From CAZJDV01 sp964544865 (GTDB taxonomy: Bacteria; Chloroflexota; Dehalococcoidia; Lucifugimonadales; CAJWER01), in the NCBI GenBank assembly GCA_964544865.1, contig CAZJDV010000005.1, positions 6,579 through 70,578 of the forward strand: DNA of 64,000 bases, given 5' to 3'. Positions 17,533 through 26,045 of the stretch are shown here, one piece after another; the stretch's first letter is position 1; the number at the start of each line of letters is the position of its first letter. A program made the position numbers and the translations under genes. The notes under the pieces were generated by a model. That model was not told where the DNA came from. It ran no database searches and saw only the letters and a program-made list of their open reading frames with translations.

Positions 17533-18468
17533 CTATCCGCTCGCCTCCAAGACCGCCCTGGTCCTGTGCACGTCTTTGTCTATCTGCTCTTGAAGGGCCT
17601 CGACCGAGTCGAAGCCGAGCTCGTCGCGGAGCCGATCCATGAACTCCAGGCGTATATCGCGGCCGTAGAGGTCTCCCTCGAAGTCCATTAAATACGCCTC
17701 GACGGTGTGGTCCCCCTCCTTGAATGTCGGGCGGACGCCGATGCTCGTGGCGGCCATGTATCGGTCCTCTCCGACGTGCGCCCAGGTGGCGTAGATTCCA
17801 TTGCCCGGCGCCGCTATGGCCTCCGCTACTTCCAGGTTGGCCGTGGGGAATCCCATCGGTCCGCCTCGGCCGCGCCCCTTTACCACTGTTCCCGAGAGGC
17901 CGAACGGCCTGCCCAGCAGATTCGACACGCGGGCGATATCGCCGCGTGACAGTGCCGCTCGCGCCAGGGTGCTCTTGATGACCTCTCCGTCGTCGCCGAT
18001 GAAGGGCTCGACCACGGCCACGCTGAATCCCATCTCCTCGCCGAGGGAGGCAAGCATCGAAACATCGCCCTCGCGGCGGTGGCCCATTGCGAAGTCCGGA
18101 CCCACGACGAGCTGTTTCATTCGCATTCGCTCCTGGAGCAGGGCGGCAAACTCGCGAGCCCTGATCTTGGAGAACTCCAGGCCGAAGGTCACCGGCGCCA
18201 CGATGTCGATGCCCGTGTCCTTGATCAATCTCAGGCGCTCTTCGACGGTGGTCAGGAAACGCGGCTTGAAGCCGGGCCGGATCACCGATGCAGGATGATT
18301 CCGGAACGTGACCACGACCGAGGCCCGAGCGGTCCGGCCCGCCTCTCGCCGCAGGCTGGACAGCAGGTGCCGGTGTCCGCGATGCACGCCGTCGAACACG
18401 CCGATGGTGACCGCCGAATCGCCAGCGGGCGAGTGCTGGGCCAGCTCGTCACGAATGCTCATGTCCAC
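17533..18468 (-). CDS. ribF: Bifunctional riboflavin kinase / FAD synthetase
   Basis: Makes FMN and FAD from riboflavin, 311 residues. The N-terminal adenylyltransferase half has GVFDGVHRGHRHLL (nucleotidyl HxGH site). The C-terminal flavokinase half has GRPFGLSG, KGRGRGGPMGFPTANLE and GIYATW. A GTG at 18468 or the ATG at 18462 can start it. It sits upstream of tyrS and probably shares its transcript. Confidence 0.96.
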   Translation of the reverse strand: MDMSIRDELAQHSPAGDSAVTIGVFDGVHRGHRHLLSSLRREAGRTARASVVVTFRNHPASVIRPGFKPRFLTTVEERLRLIKDTGIDIVAPVTFGLEFSKIRAREFAALLQERMRMKQLVVGPDFAMGHRREGDVSMLASLGEEMGFSVAVVEPFIGDDGEVIKSTLARAALSRGDIARVSNLLGRPFGLSGTVVKGRGRGGPMGFPTANLEVAEAIAAPGNGIYATWAHVGEDRYMAATSIGVRPTFKEGDHTVEAYLMDFEGDLYGRDIRLEFMDRLRDELGFDSVEALQEQIDKDVHRTRAVLEASG

Positions 18469-18607
18469 CCATCAACGCCTCGGGACCTGGAGGTTGGCGA
18501 GGCTCTCGCTTCGGCCAGGTCGTTGCCGGACTATCTTACAGTCTCCCATCGAACTTGGGTAGCTGGCGCCAAACGGCGCTGACCCTAGCAATTGGGAAGG
18601 GGCGGTT

Positions 18608-19834
18608 TCATTCGGCCTTCGGTGACGAGTCTCCCGCGGCTCTCTCCTGGTCTGCCATGGGTTTTCGCAGGGCGAGACTCGCCGGAAGAATCAGCGACGT
18701 GACCAGGCTCATCGCGATCATGGCTGTTCGGAGCTTGAAGAGGTCGGCGACGCTCCCGTAGATGGCGGGTGCAAGCGTCCCGCCCATCTCCGTGACCGTA
18801 TAGTAGTAGCCGTAGATGCGTGCGCGCCGACTCGTTGGCACGAATGCGGATACCGTGGAGTAGAGCACCGACGATGTTCCATTGAGGCCGATGCCCAGCA
18901 CCACCATCAGAGGCACCATGGCCAGCGGCGGGGTCGCCAGCGCCGCAAGCAGCAGTACCGCGGTAAGCCCCTTCGTGCCCCATATCAACCGGATGGACCC
19001 ATAGCGGTCGTCCAGCCAGCCGCAGATAAACTTCCCTGCCGCACCGCCCGCCAGTAGAAAGATAAGTAGGGTGAGCGTCTGTTCGTCGCTCATGCCCTTG
19101 TCCTTCATGATGAAGGGCAGGAATGTCAGGGCGGCGCTCCGGGTGCCAGAGTCGAGAAAGCCTACCCCGCTCAGCGCGAGGAACCCGCGCATATGGACCC
19201 GTCGAGGCCTTTCCCGCTCCGAGTCGGCCACCTTCGCGGCGGGCACGCCGGAGTCCACGCCGCGGCGCGCGAACATCGACGCGGCCATGAACGCTATTCC
19301 TCCGAGTCCCGCCACGCGCAGCGTGGCGCGCCACCCGTTGCGGAGCGCAATTAGCAGGGCCAGGACGGGGGCCACCATCTTCCCCAGATCGCCCGAGAAA
19401 TTCACGATGCCGATGGCTGTCGAGCGGCCGCGCTCGTCGTATGCTCGCGAGACCATGCTGGTGGCCAATGGGTGCTGCGTCCCGCCTCCGAAGCCGCTGA
19501 CGACTGTGATGGCTAGCAGGAACAGGTAGCTGGGCGCCAGGGCCATGCCGACCAGTCCCGCCGCTACCCAGATGTTGCCGCCGATCAGCAGCCAGAACTC
19601 CCCGAGCGTCTCGGCCAGGATGCCGGCGGGAATCTGGAGCGCCGCCAATGCCCCGCTGTAGACAGACCGCAGTAGTCCCACCTGAGCGTACGACAGCCCC
19701 AGATCGGGGTCGGCCTGCATCAGCGGCAGCAGGGGGATCAGCAGCGCGTAGAACAGGTCGCTCCAGACGTGCGTGGCCGAGGCGAAAACCAGCGTCCTTC
19801 GCTGTGTCGATCCCTTTGATAGAAAGCTGAACAT
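18608..19834 (-). CDS. Major facilitator superfamily transporter
   Basis: Twelve-helix MFS protein of 408 residues from the ATG at 19834 (TTG at 19840 is an alternative). The cytoplasmic loop 2-3 region reads AGILAETLGEFWLL, and the corresponding loop in the second half reads CGWLDDRYGSIRLIWG, a good match to the MFS D-R-x-G motif. The order of helices fits a drug/fosmidomycin-resistance-like or general solute exporter. Neighbours give no substrate clue. It lies 140 bp before ribF on the same strand. Confidence 0.88.
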   Translation of the reverse strand: MFSFLSKGSTQRRTLVFASATHVWSDLFYALLIPLLPLMQADPDLGLSYAQVGLLRSVYSGALAALQIPAGILAETLGEFWLLIGGNIWVAAGLVGMALAPSYLFLLAITVVSGFGGGTQHPLATSMVSRAYDERGRSTAIGIVNFSGDLGKMVAPVLALLIALRNGWRATLRVAGLGGIAFMAASMFARRGVDSGVPAAKVADSERERPRRVHMRGFLALSGVGFLDSGTRSAALTFLPFIMKDKGMSDEQTLTLLIFLLAGGAAGKFICGWLDDRYGSIRLIWGTKGLTAVLLLAALATPPLAMVPLMVVLGIGLNGTSSVLYSTVSAFVPTSRRARIYGYYYTVTEMGGTLAPAIYGSVADLFKLRTAMIAMSLVTSLILPASLALRKPMADQERAAGDSSPKAE

Positions 19835-19968
19835 GCTCAAGAAATTCCACGTCCGTTATTCGCCGCCGGGCCAACAAGCAGGGCCTGGTGCGTCTCGGCG
19901 CCACCAGGCCCCTGGATTCAAGCCTGTTGCATTGCTGCCTTATCGGTATGCCGCCGGGCGCGCCCCTC

Positions 19969-21027
19969 TTACCGGCTCAGCCCGGCGTGGGCCTCGCGGA
20001 TGAGATCTACCGTGTCTTCCCAGCCCACGCAGGCGTCCGTGATAGACACGCCGTACTTTAACGCCGACGGATCGTCTCCCAGGTCCTGCCTGCCTTCGTG
20101 CAGGTGGCTTTCGAGCATGACCCCGACGATTCCGGCGTTGCCGCTCAATCGTTGCTCCAAAACGTCTTTGAACACGACCGACTGCATCCTATGGTCTTTG
20201 CCCGAGTTGCTGTGGGAGCAGTCGATGAGGAGGTAGGGCCGCAGCCCGCCCTCCACGAGCAGGCGCTTGGCCGACTCGACGGACTCCGCGTCGTAGTTGG
20301 GCCCGGTCTTGCCGCCCCGCAGGACCAGATGCCCCGCGTCATTGCCCGTTGTCTTGACGATCGCGGCCCTGCCATTGTCGTCGATTCCTAGAAATACGTG
20401 GTTGGAAGCGGCCGCCACGATGGCGTCGACGGCGATCTGTATGGTTCCGCCCGTTCCGTTCTTGAACCCGATCGGCATGCTGAGGCCGCTGGCCACGAGC
20501 CGGTGGGGCTGGCTCTCGGTGGTCCTTGCACCGATGGCGCCCCACGCGACGAGGTCTCCCAGATACTGCGGCGTGAACGCCTCCAGCCACTCGGTGGCCA
20601 CCGGCAATCCGATCTCGCCGACGTCGAGTAGAAACCGGCGAGCCTCGAACATGCCCGTTTTCAGGTCATTGGTCCCGTTAAGATTCGGGTCGTTGATGTA
20701 GCCTTTCCATCCCAAGGCGGTCCGCGGCTTCTCAAAGTAGACGCGCATGGCGATCAGGACCCGGTCCTCGACGACGACGGCCAACTCCTTCAGGCGTCGC
20801 GCGTACTCCAGGCCGGCCTTCGTGTCATGAATCGAGCACGGCCCGACGATGATTAGCATACGGTCATCCACACCGCAGATGATCCGCACTATCTCAGAAC
20901 GGGCCTGGGCCACGCGACGCTCGATCGCGTCGGTTCCCGGCAGGCGTCTCCAGTACTCCGCGGGTGGGTCCAGCGGGATGATCCTCTCTATATTGACGTT
21001 TCTTAGCTTGTCTTTTTGACCCGTCAT
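19969..21027 (-). CDS. 3-deoxy-7-phosphoheptulonate synthase, class I
   Basis: First enzyme of the shikimate pathway, condensing PEP and erythrose 4-phosphate. The 352 residues match class I AroF/G/H: IVGPCSIHD, RVYFEKPRTALGWKG, GARTTESQPHR, GFKNGT and IDCSHSNSGKDH all present (PEP and metal ligands). The ATG at 21027 is preferred to 21045, because the upstream ATG is part of a GGAGGT ribosome site. It is downstream of trpA and aroH on the same strand, consistent with an aromatic amino acid cluster. No regulatory fusion domain is present. Confidence 0.96.
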   Translation of the reverse strand: MTGQKDKLRNVNIERIIPLDPPAEYWRRLPGTDAIERRVAQARSEIVRIICGVDDRMLIIVGPCSIHDTKAGLEYARRLKELAVVVEDRVLIAMRVYFEKPRTALGWKGYINDPNLNGTNDLKTGMFEARRFLLDVGEIGLPVATEWLEAFTPQYLGDLVAWGAIGARTTESQPHRLVASGLSMPIGFKNGTGGTIQIAVDAIVAAASNHVFLGIDDNGRAAIVKTTGNDAGHLVLRGGKTGPNYDAESVESAKRLLVEGGLRPYLLIDCSHSNSGKDHRMQSVVFKDVLEQRLSGNAGIVGVMLESHLHEGRQDLGDDPSALKYGVSITDACVGWEDTVDLIREAHAGLSR

Positions 21028-21172
21028 GGCGACTCGCACCTCCATGTCAGTGTAGGGTGATGTAGTCAGGAATTGTGAAGCGCCAATAAAGCGGCGCCAC
21101 GTCCCCTTGGCTAAACCACCCTTGCATTGAGGAGCGAGCCCTTAGCTCTATGTCACTCCGCAGCGGCAAGGT

Positions 21173-21544
21173 CTAGGCCTCCTGCATTCCTCGGTCTCTC
21201 AAGTTCGCCGCCCCCCTGAGATACATGAACTGCAGCTCATCGGGGGCTTTGTCCGTGTTGACGAGAAGCAGCACTCTGATGCATCTGGCGGTCGCGTTCG
21301 GGACCTCCGCTTCGCGACCGCCCAGCAGCGCGATGTGCTCCCAACCCAGATGACGCGCCGCCTGGGCGGGGAACTCGGCGTTCAGGTCATCCGTCGTAGT
21401 GAAATATACCGCGGCCACGTCGTCCAAGCGCACTTCGTTCGCTTCGACCAGGCTTGCCAGGAGCTCCGCCGTGGCTTCGAGAATCGCCTCTTTCGTATTA
21501 TCGGTAGCTGTGGTCGCGCCTCTTATGCCCCGAACCAGGGCCAT
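21173..21544 (-). CDS. aroH: Chorismate mutase, AroH class
   Basis: Converts chorismate to prephenate. The 123-residue length from the ATG at 21544 matches the monofunctional AroH (Bacillus-type) trimer; the longer in-frame start at 21610 lacks a ribosome site, whereas GGAG lies 8 nt before 21544. Diagnostic segments: VRGIRGATTATDNT (N-terminal active-site Arg), FTTTDDLNAEFPA, and the C-terminal YLRGAANLR. It lies between trpA and DAHP synthase. Confidence 0.95.
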   Translation of the reverse strand: MALVRGIRGATTATDNTKEAILEATAELLASLVEANEVRLDDVAAVYFTTTDDLNAEFPAQAARHLGWEHIALLGGREAEVPNATARCIRVLLLVNTDKAPDELQFMYLRGAANLRDRGMQEA

Positions 21545-21655
21545 TTGGAACACTCCGTCTTGAGCAGATATCTCGTTGATGCCACGCCACCGGGCAATCC
21601 AACGGCTCATAAGCCATGAAGGGCGCGAGATGCTCCGCGACGATTCCTGCCAGCG

Positions 21656-22453
21656 CTACGTGCCCGATGCCCTCATTTTGGCTACGAACTCACGTGCCGT
21701 GCCGGGAGCCTGCGCTATTGGCGCTCGGGCGATCTCGTCTATCAGAGCGCTGCCGAAGACCGCTCCGTCCGAGAACTGCGACACCTCTCTAACATGCTGG
21801 GGCGTCGATATGCCGAACCCTACCAGGACAGGCAGGTCCGTGTGCCGCCGTATCCTCTCGACAAGGCCGGCTACGCCCGTCCGCAGCGTCGCGCGGGCGC
21901 CGGTCACCCCCGCAAGGCTAACGCAGTATATAAAGCCACCCGCATGTTTGCAAGCCTGTGCGATGCGTTCGTCGGTACTGGTCGGGGCCAGCAACGGGAT
22001 CAGGTGCAGGCCGCTGCCCCGGCATAGCTCTTGCAGGGGCCCAGCCTCCTCGCCGGGGAGGTCTGGGACGATCAGCCCATCGGTCCCGGCGGCGGCCGCA
22101 TCTTTCACGAACCTGTCGAGCCCATATCTGAGGATAGGGTTGCAGTAACCCATCAGGACCAGGGGCGCCTCCGCGTTCGTCTTCCTCAGCCGCCGGACCG
22201 CGTCGAGGCAGAGCGCCGTGTTGACCCCGTGCTGAAGTGCTCGAAAGCTGGCCGCCTGTATGGTGGGACCCTCGGCCAGAGGGTCGCTGAATGGCACGCC
22301 CAACTCCACCAGGTCGGCGCCCGCCTCGAGAATCGCCGCCACGACCTCGATGGATGTATCCACATCGGGAAAGCCGACAGTCACAAAAGGCGCCAGGATC
22401 GCCCTGCCTGACGCCAGCGCGGCTCCCAGTCTCATGTCGATTCGGTTGCTCAT
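21656..22453 (-). CDS. trpA: Tryptophan synthase alpha subunit
   Basis: Cleaves indole-3-glycerol phosphate, 265 residues, TIM barrel. The catalytic Glu is in LVELGVPFSDPLAEGP. The second catalytic Asp (Asp60 of the enteric enzyme) is replaced by Glu here (PLAEGP rather than PLADGP), a conservative change. The phosphate-binding GFGIST and SLAGVTGAR loops are intact. trpB is not adjacent: the next gene upstream is a CPBP protease about 195 bp away. Confidence 0.96.
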   Translation of the reverse strand: MSNRIDMRLGAALASGRAILAPFVTVGFPDVDTSIEVVAAILEAGADLVELGVPFSDPLAEGPTIQAASFRALQHGVNTALCLDAVRRLRKTNAEAPLVLMGYCNPILRYGLDRFVKDAAAAGTDGLIVPDLPGEEAGPLQELCRGSGLHLIPLLAPTSTDERIAQACKHAGGFIYCVSLAGVTGARATLRTGVAGLVERIRRHTDLPVLVGFGISTPQHVREVSQFSDGAVFGSALIDEIARAPIAQAPGTAREFVAKMRASGT

Positions 22454-22580
22454 ACCTGCTGTATTCTACATCTTCGCGGGCGTCGCCGTCCAAATCGGGT
22501 CTGTCGGCAGGATCTAATGCCCTCGCGGAGAGGAGCGAGGTTTCCGAGGTCATGCGAGGCGCCTGAAAGCGAACCTGCGG

Positions 22581-22620
22581 CTCTCAGATTCTTCGTCACT
22601 CCGTTCCTCACAATGACGTG
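22581..22620 (-). repeat. Dispersed intergenic repeat remnant (CEERSDE-type)
   Basis: The minus strand reads GTCATTGTGAGGAACGGAG followed by TGACGAAGAATCTGAG. In one frame it translates to HCEERSDEES, the familiar artefact peptide of a widespread non-coding repeat family. It is not a gene. Confidence 0.6.
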
Positions 22621-22647
22621 CTGCGTCGAAGCAAACTGGACTATACG

Positions 22648-23367
22648 CTAGACCGCCAACGACAACGCCAGAAGGTTTTGTGCCGCGTGGGCCGTGAAGC
22701 CGGGCCAGATCGATCTGGTCTTGAGATACAGCCACGACAGTAGCAGGCCGCTCACGAAGAACGGCGCCATGACGCCGATGTTGACGTGCCCCGCCGAGAA
22801 GATGGCGGAGGAAACCACGGCCGCGCGGCCGGATCCGAGCGGGCGGACGAGTGCCGCCAGCAGAAATCCCCTGAAGAACACTTCCTCGATCAGTGGGCCG
22901 CCGACGCCGATCACCGCGATGTTGAACAGCTTACCGGCACCCTCTCCGAGCAGGTCCGACGGCACGGGCGGTGGGAGGAGGGAATCCATGCCGATCGCCG
23001 TTATGGCCATCACGTACAGCCCCGCGAACCCGATGCTGCCGATCAGCACCGGCCACGGGAGGATCATGGCCAGCCGGTGCTGAGGACCGCCGAGGCCAAG
23101 AGATGTCCAGGGCGCACCATACTTTCGCACGCCGAAGAGCCAGGTTGCGGCGACCATAATGAGGTGTGGGAGTACGATGGCCGCGGACACGGTGGCGTCG
23201 TTTATCGGCGTGTCCCGGCCCAGGTGGGCCAAAGCCAGGCCGCCGATGACTATCACGGCGCCGGAGACGACGAGGGCGATGCCCCTCACGGCGTCGCCCG
23301 CGTTCCATGGCACGAATCTCCCGGGTACGGGATCGGCTTCCAACTGGTCCTGCGCGTTCTCGTTCAT
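22648..23367 (-). CDS. CPBP family intramembrane glutamic endopeptidase
   Basis: Polytopic membrane protease of the CAAX-protease/bacteriocin-processing (Abi) family, 239 residues with about seven helices. The conserved motifs are EEVFFRG (E-E-x3-R), FSAGH (F-x3-H) and AHAAQN (H-x3-N), all in the C-terminal half. It probably processes or degrades a membrane protein or peptide; no bacteriocin gene is nearby. It is separated from trpA by a repeat remnant. Confidence 0.9.
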   Translation of the reverse strand: MNENAQDQLEADPVPGRFVPWNAGDAVRGIALVVSGAVIVIGGLALAHLGRDTPINDATVSAAIVLPHLIMVAATWLFGVRKYGAPWTSLGLGGPQHRLAMILPWPVLIGSIGFAGLYVMAITAIGMDSLLPPPVPSDLLGEGAGKLFNIAVIGVGGPLIEEVFFRGFLLAALVRPLGSGRAAVVSSAIFSAGHVNIGVMAPFFVSGLLLSWLYLKTRSIWPGFTAHAAQNLLALSLAV

Positions 23368-23514
23368 TTGAGTGCCTTCACGAAGTGTACCATTCGCTGG
23401 ATCCGGAAGGTCGCTCCCTCTCGTGGCCGATGGCGGCCCGAGCAGACGGCGCGGCCTTCACCCTTCGCCGAGGTTCCGGACGCGCCTAGAGACGCGGTCG
23501 CGGGCCGGGGCCTT

Positions 23515-23523
23515 TGCTATAAT
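23515..23523 (+). promoter_or_regulatory. Extended -10 promoter for the 90-residue protein gene
   Basis: TGCTATAAT on the plus strand (TATAAT 23518-23523). Transcription would start near 23530, about 90 nt before the small ORF. Confidence 0.6.
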
Positions 23524-23618
23524 CCCGTTGTGGTGCATCGCGGTCCCGGAACAACAGCGGGCGACGTATCTGGTAATACCCACCGCCCTCCACGGGCGAA
23601 GCGGAGAGGATGCGATCG

Positions 23619-23891
23619 ATGAGTCGATCTGGATTGAGTGTCAGCGGCGGGACGGGCAGCAAGAGAATCGAGCTGGTGTGCGAGCATCAAGACGGCCTGC
23701 TACACGTGGTGCCCGCCGAGGCTAGCTGGGTCTGCTCCGACGAGCTGCTGCACGTTCATGCCCTGGCCGGTTTCTTGAAGCAGTTGGCGTCCCTGGACAA
23801 CGAGGAAGTAAAGCGGGTCATGCAGCGCTGGGGCCTGTACTATCGCGACAGGGACGTCTCGTCCCCGGCACAGGACGGAGAGAGTGTCTGA
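23619..23891 (+). CDS. Small conserved-looking protein of unknown function
   Basis: 90 residues from the ATG at 23619, which has GGAGAGG 9 nt upstream; an in-frame ATG at 23610 would overlap that site. Composition is soluble and mixed alpha: ELVCEHQDGLLHVVPAEASWVCSDELLHVHALAGFLKQL, with two Cys and three His in the middle that could bind metal. A strong upstream promoter and good ribosome site argue that it is real. I do not recognise a family. Confidence 0.6.
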   Translation: MSRSGLSVSGGTGSKRIELVCEHQDGLLHVVPAEASWVCSDELLHVHALAGFLKQLASLDNEEVKRVMQRWGLYYRDRDVSSPAQDGESV

Positions 23892-23932
23892 CGACAGCCG
23901 GTGCGCCGGCTCCGCCGCCTCTGCAGCTCGCG

Positions 23933-24784
23933 CTATGCGTCGTCCTCGGTCGCACCGCCGTCGGCGCCGGTGCTGATGATCTGGTGAATCACCGGGGTGA
24001 AGGCATAGTCGTCGCCGGGCTCGGTGTCGTCGTTTGACCAGTCTTTGATCGCGATGGGCTCGGCGGTCTCCGTCTCCTGGGCGCCCTGATCGTATCCCAG
24101 GATCGTATTGGGCAGGTACACGCCGTAGCTGGCGCTGCCCCTGAGCGGGAACGACACGGCGCCGGCCTGGGACGGGTGTTGATAGACCTCGCGGATGATG
24201 ACCGAGAGCTCCTGCTCCCTCGCGCTGGTTACCTCGGCTTCGTAACGGTTTCCGCCCTTCGTGAGACGTACAAGCCTCGATGCCAGCCGAGGCTCGATCT
24301 GCCCAAGGTTCGCGCCGCCGAGCCCGATGACCTTGAGTCTGCCGCCCTCCAGTTGCAGCTTTACCGAGTGGCCGGGAGATTCCTTGAGAAGCGCTCTGCG
24401 CGAGGCCAGGTTTATGAGCGACGTGACTGCGGCCTTTCCTCTCTCCTCGATGAAGGTATGGCGCGCCGCTCCGCCGCCGGCGCTGACCGGGGACTCCTCG
24501 CCATCTAGCTGCATTAGCCGGTCCAAATTCTTGATGGCGATGGCGTTATGGGGCGACAGTGCCAGCACCTGTCCAAAGGTGGCCTTCGCGGCCTCGACGC
24601 GCCCTTCTTCCATCAGCGCCTTGCCCAGCCTGTTGCAGGCCTCCAGGTCCTCCGGGAAATCGCTCAGGATCGACTCGTTCGCCACGACGGCCTCCGCCCA
24701 GCGACTCTGCATCGCCAGCGCGATCGCCTTCTTGGCTCGATCTTTTCTTTGCTTTTCCGTTGCCCTCGGTTGAGATGGTGACAT
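23933..24784 (-). CDS. Tetratricopeptide-repeat protein of unknown function
   Basis: 283 residues. The basic N-terminus (1-25) is followed by about two TPR units (residues 28-95: ALAMQSRWAEAVVANESIL, LGKALMEEGRVEAAKATFGQVL). The middle (110-220) is predicted alpha/beta with no named domain, and the C-terminal 70 residues are acidic (DDTEPGDDYAF, TEDDA). Cytoplasmic, likely a protein-interaction module. ATG at 24784 with AGGGAA upstream and a TTGCGC-17-TAGGAT promoter. Confidence 0.8.
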   Translation of the reverse strand: MSPSQPRATEKQRKDRAKKAIALAMQSRWAEAVVANESILSDFPEDLEACNRLGKALMEEGRVEAAKATFGQVLALSPHNAIAIKNLDRLMQLDGEESPVSAGGGAARHTFIEERGKAAVTSLINLASRRALLKESPGHSVKLQLEGGRLKVIGLGGANLGQIEPRLASRLVRLTKGGNRYEAEVTSAREQELSVIIREVYQHPSQAGAVSFPLRGSASYGVYLPNTILGYDQGAQETETAEPIAIKDWSNDDTEPGDDYAFTPVIHQIISTGADGGATEDDA

Positions 24785-24810
24785 AACTCAGTTCCCTTTG
24801 TAGTCGGCGA

Positions 24811-24839
24811 ATCCTAGCGCATGATCGGGATCGGCGCAA
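24811..24839 (-). promoter_or_regulatory. Promoter for the TPR protein gene
   Basis: TTGCGC (24834-24839) and TAGGAT (24811-24816) with 17 bp between on the minus strand; start near 24804. Confidence 0.45.
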
Positions 24840-25019
24840 GCGGTAATCTACCCTTCCATCGGGCAATTATCATCGTGCCTCTCTTGCTACTGCTAGCACG
24901 CCGCCGAGAACCCCTCTCGGCCCTCCCGGCCGGGAACGGGACAGACTCGAATGTCAGGGACACCCTCACAATCCCGGCAGAGTGGCTACGCCCCTACGCA
25001 CCCTTTGTTTAGCAGCCTG

Positions 25020-25742
25020 CTAGTAACCCCCTCGGATATCGCGCAACCTTATCGACAAGATATCGCGGAGCATCAAGAACGTGTCTACGACGGGTCTGAC
25101 CTTGCTAGCTGGTTGATGATACCAGTCGATCGGCATCTCCAGGACCCGCATCCCCCGCTTCGATGCGACGTAGAGTATCTCCACGTCGAACCCGAACCCA
25201 TCGGTCCTCTGACGGGTGAAAAGCTCGTCGGCGACCTCTCCACTAAAACATTTGAACCCGCACTGCGTATCTTGAAACCCTCGCAACGCGAAGTTGCGCG
25301 TTACCCAGTTGAATACGCGCCCCATGACGTGCCTGGATGCCGGCTCGTCGTATCGCCTGGCGCCGGCTATCTGGCGCGACCCGATAACGATGTCGTACCC
25401 CTCCGCCATGCGGTCCAGAAAGCCGCTGAGCTGATCGATCGGCATTGCCAGGTCTGCGTCGGCCATGAAGCGGTACCGCCCCTTGGCCGCGAGCATGCCC
25501 CATTTGACGGCCCAACCTTTACCCCGATGCGCCATGGTCATGACGCAGACCGAGGCCTCCGTCTTCCGCGCGAACGCGCTCGCGATCGCCGCCGTGTCGT
25601 CGGTGCTGCCGTCATCGACGACCACCACCTCCCAGGTGTATGGCTGCGCGTCCAGGAAACGCAGCACCTCTTGCAGAGTCGGTCCGATTCGCCGCTCTTC
25701 GTTGTAGGACGGTATTATCACCGACAAAAAGGGTGTCGCCAA
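25020..25742 (-). CDS. Glycosyltransferase family 2, dolichyl/polyprenyl-phosphate glycosyltransferase-like
   Basis: GT-A fold enzyme of 240 residues resembling DPG synthase/DPM1: SVIIPSYNEERRI, VVVDDGSTDDT, the metal-binding DADL in FMADADLAMP, and the acceptor-loop FQDTQCGFKCF. It likely transfers a hexose from a nucleotide sugar to a polyprenyl phosphate at the cytoplasmic face. No C-terminal membrane domain is present. TTG start at 25742 with GGAG 6 nt upstream. It is monocistronic, flanked by structured intergenic sequence. Confidence 0.9.
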   Translation of the reverse strand: MATPFLSVIIPSYNEERRIGPTLQEVLRFLDAQPYTWEVVVVDDGSTDDTAAIASAFARKTEASVCVMTMAHRGKGWAVKWGMLAAKGRYRFMADADLAMPIDQLSGFLDRMAEGYDIVIGSRQIAGARRYDEPASRHVMGRVFNWVTRNFALRGFQDTQCGFKCFSGEVADELFTRQRTDGFGFDVEILYVASKRGMRVLEMPIDWYHQPASKVRPVVDTFLMLRDILSIRLRDIRGGY

Positions 25743-26045
25743 TAAGTGCTCCGGGTCCCGACGCTGCGAAGGCGTAATCGGATATGAGATTCAGCCCACA
25801 CCTCTACTTCTCTTTAGCACGAGCCGGCACCCGATTGCAACTGTTGGCACGTGGCGGCAGTTGCAATCGGGTGTTGGTTGGCGCTACGGTTCTTGGGTGG
25901 CTCGACGAGTTCACCACGAAAGGAAAGCACTCCATACGCTCGTCCTGAGCATGTCCAAGGGCTCATCCGCGCTCACTTCGCGGCGGACCCGCCGAGGACG
26001 GTCTGCGGGCAGGGGGAGATCCATCTTCAGGAGCGGGGGAGGCGG
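25743..26045. other. Intergenic stretch with repeats
   Basis: 303 bp with no gene. It holds a 16-bp inverted repeat (25828-25873) and a dispersed-repeat remnant at 25941-25960 whose translation, LVLSMSKG, is a known artefact of a widespread non-coding repeat. Confidence 0.6.
25828..25873. repeat. 16-bp perfect inverted repeat
   Basis: CACCCGATTGCAACTG (25828-25843) and its exact reverse complement (25858-25873) flank a 14-nt loop. It lies between the SDR gene end and the GT2 start, both on the minus strand, so it may end the ltaE-thiolase-SDR transcript. No T-run follows on either strand. Confidence 0.55.

Noticed and set aside
18585..19904. 439-residue minus-strand ORF covering the MFS gene
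   Set aside because: Out-of-frame shadow rich in Arg/Gly/His; the overlapping 408-residue frame is a clear MFS transporter.
22550..22735. 61-residue minus-strand ORF containing CEERSDEES
   Set aside because: Artefact translation of a dispersed non-coding repeat.
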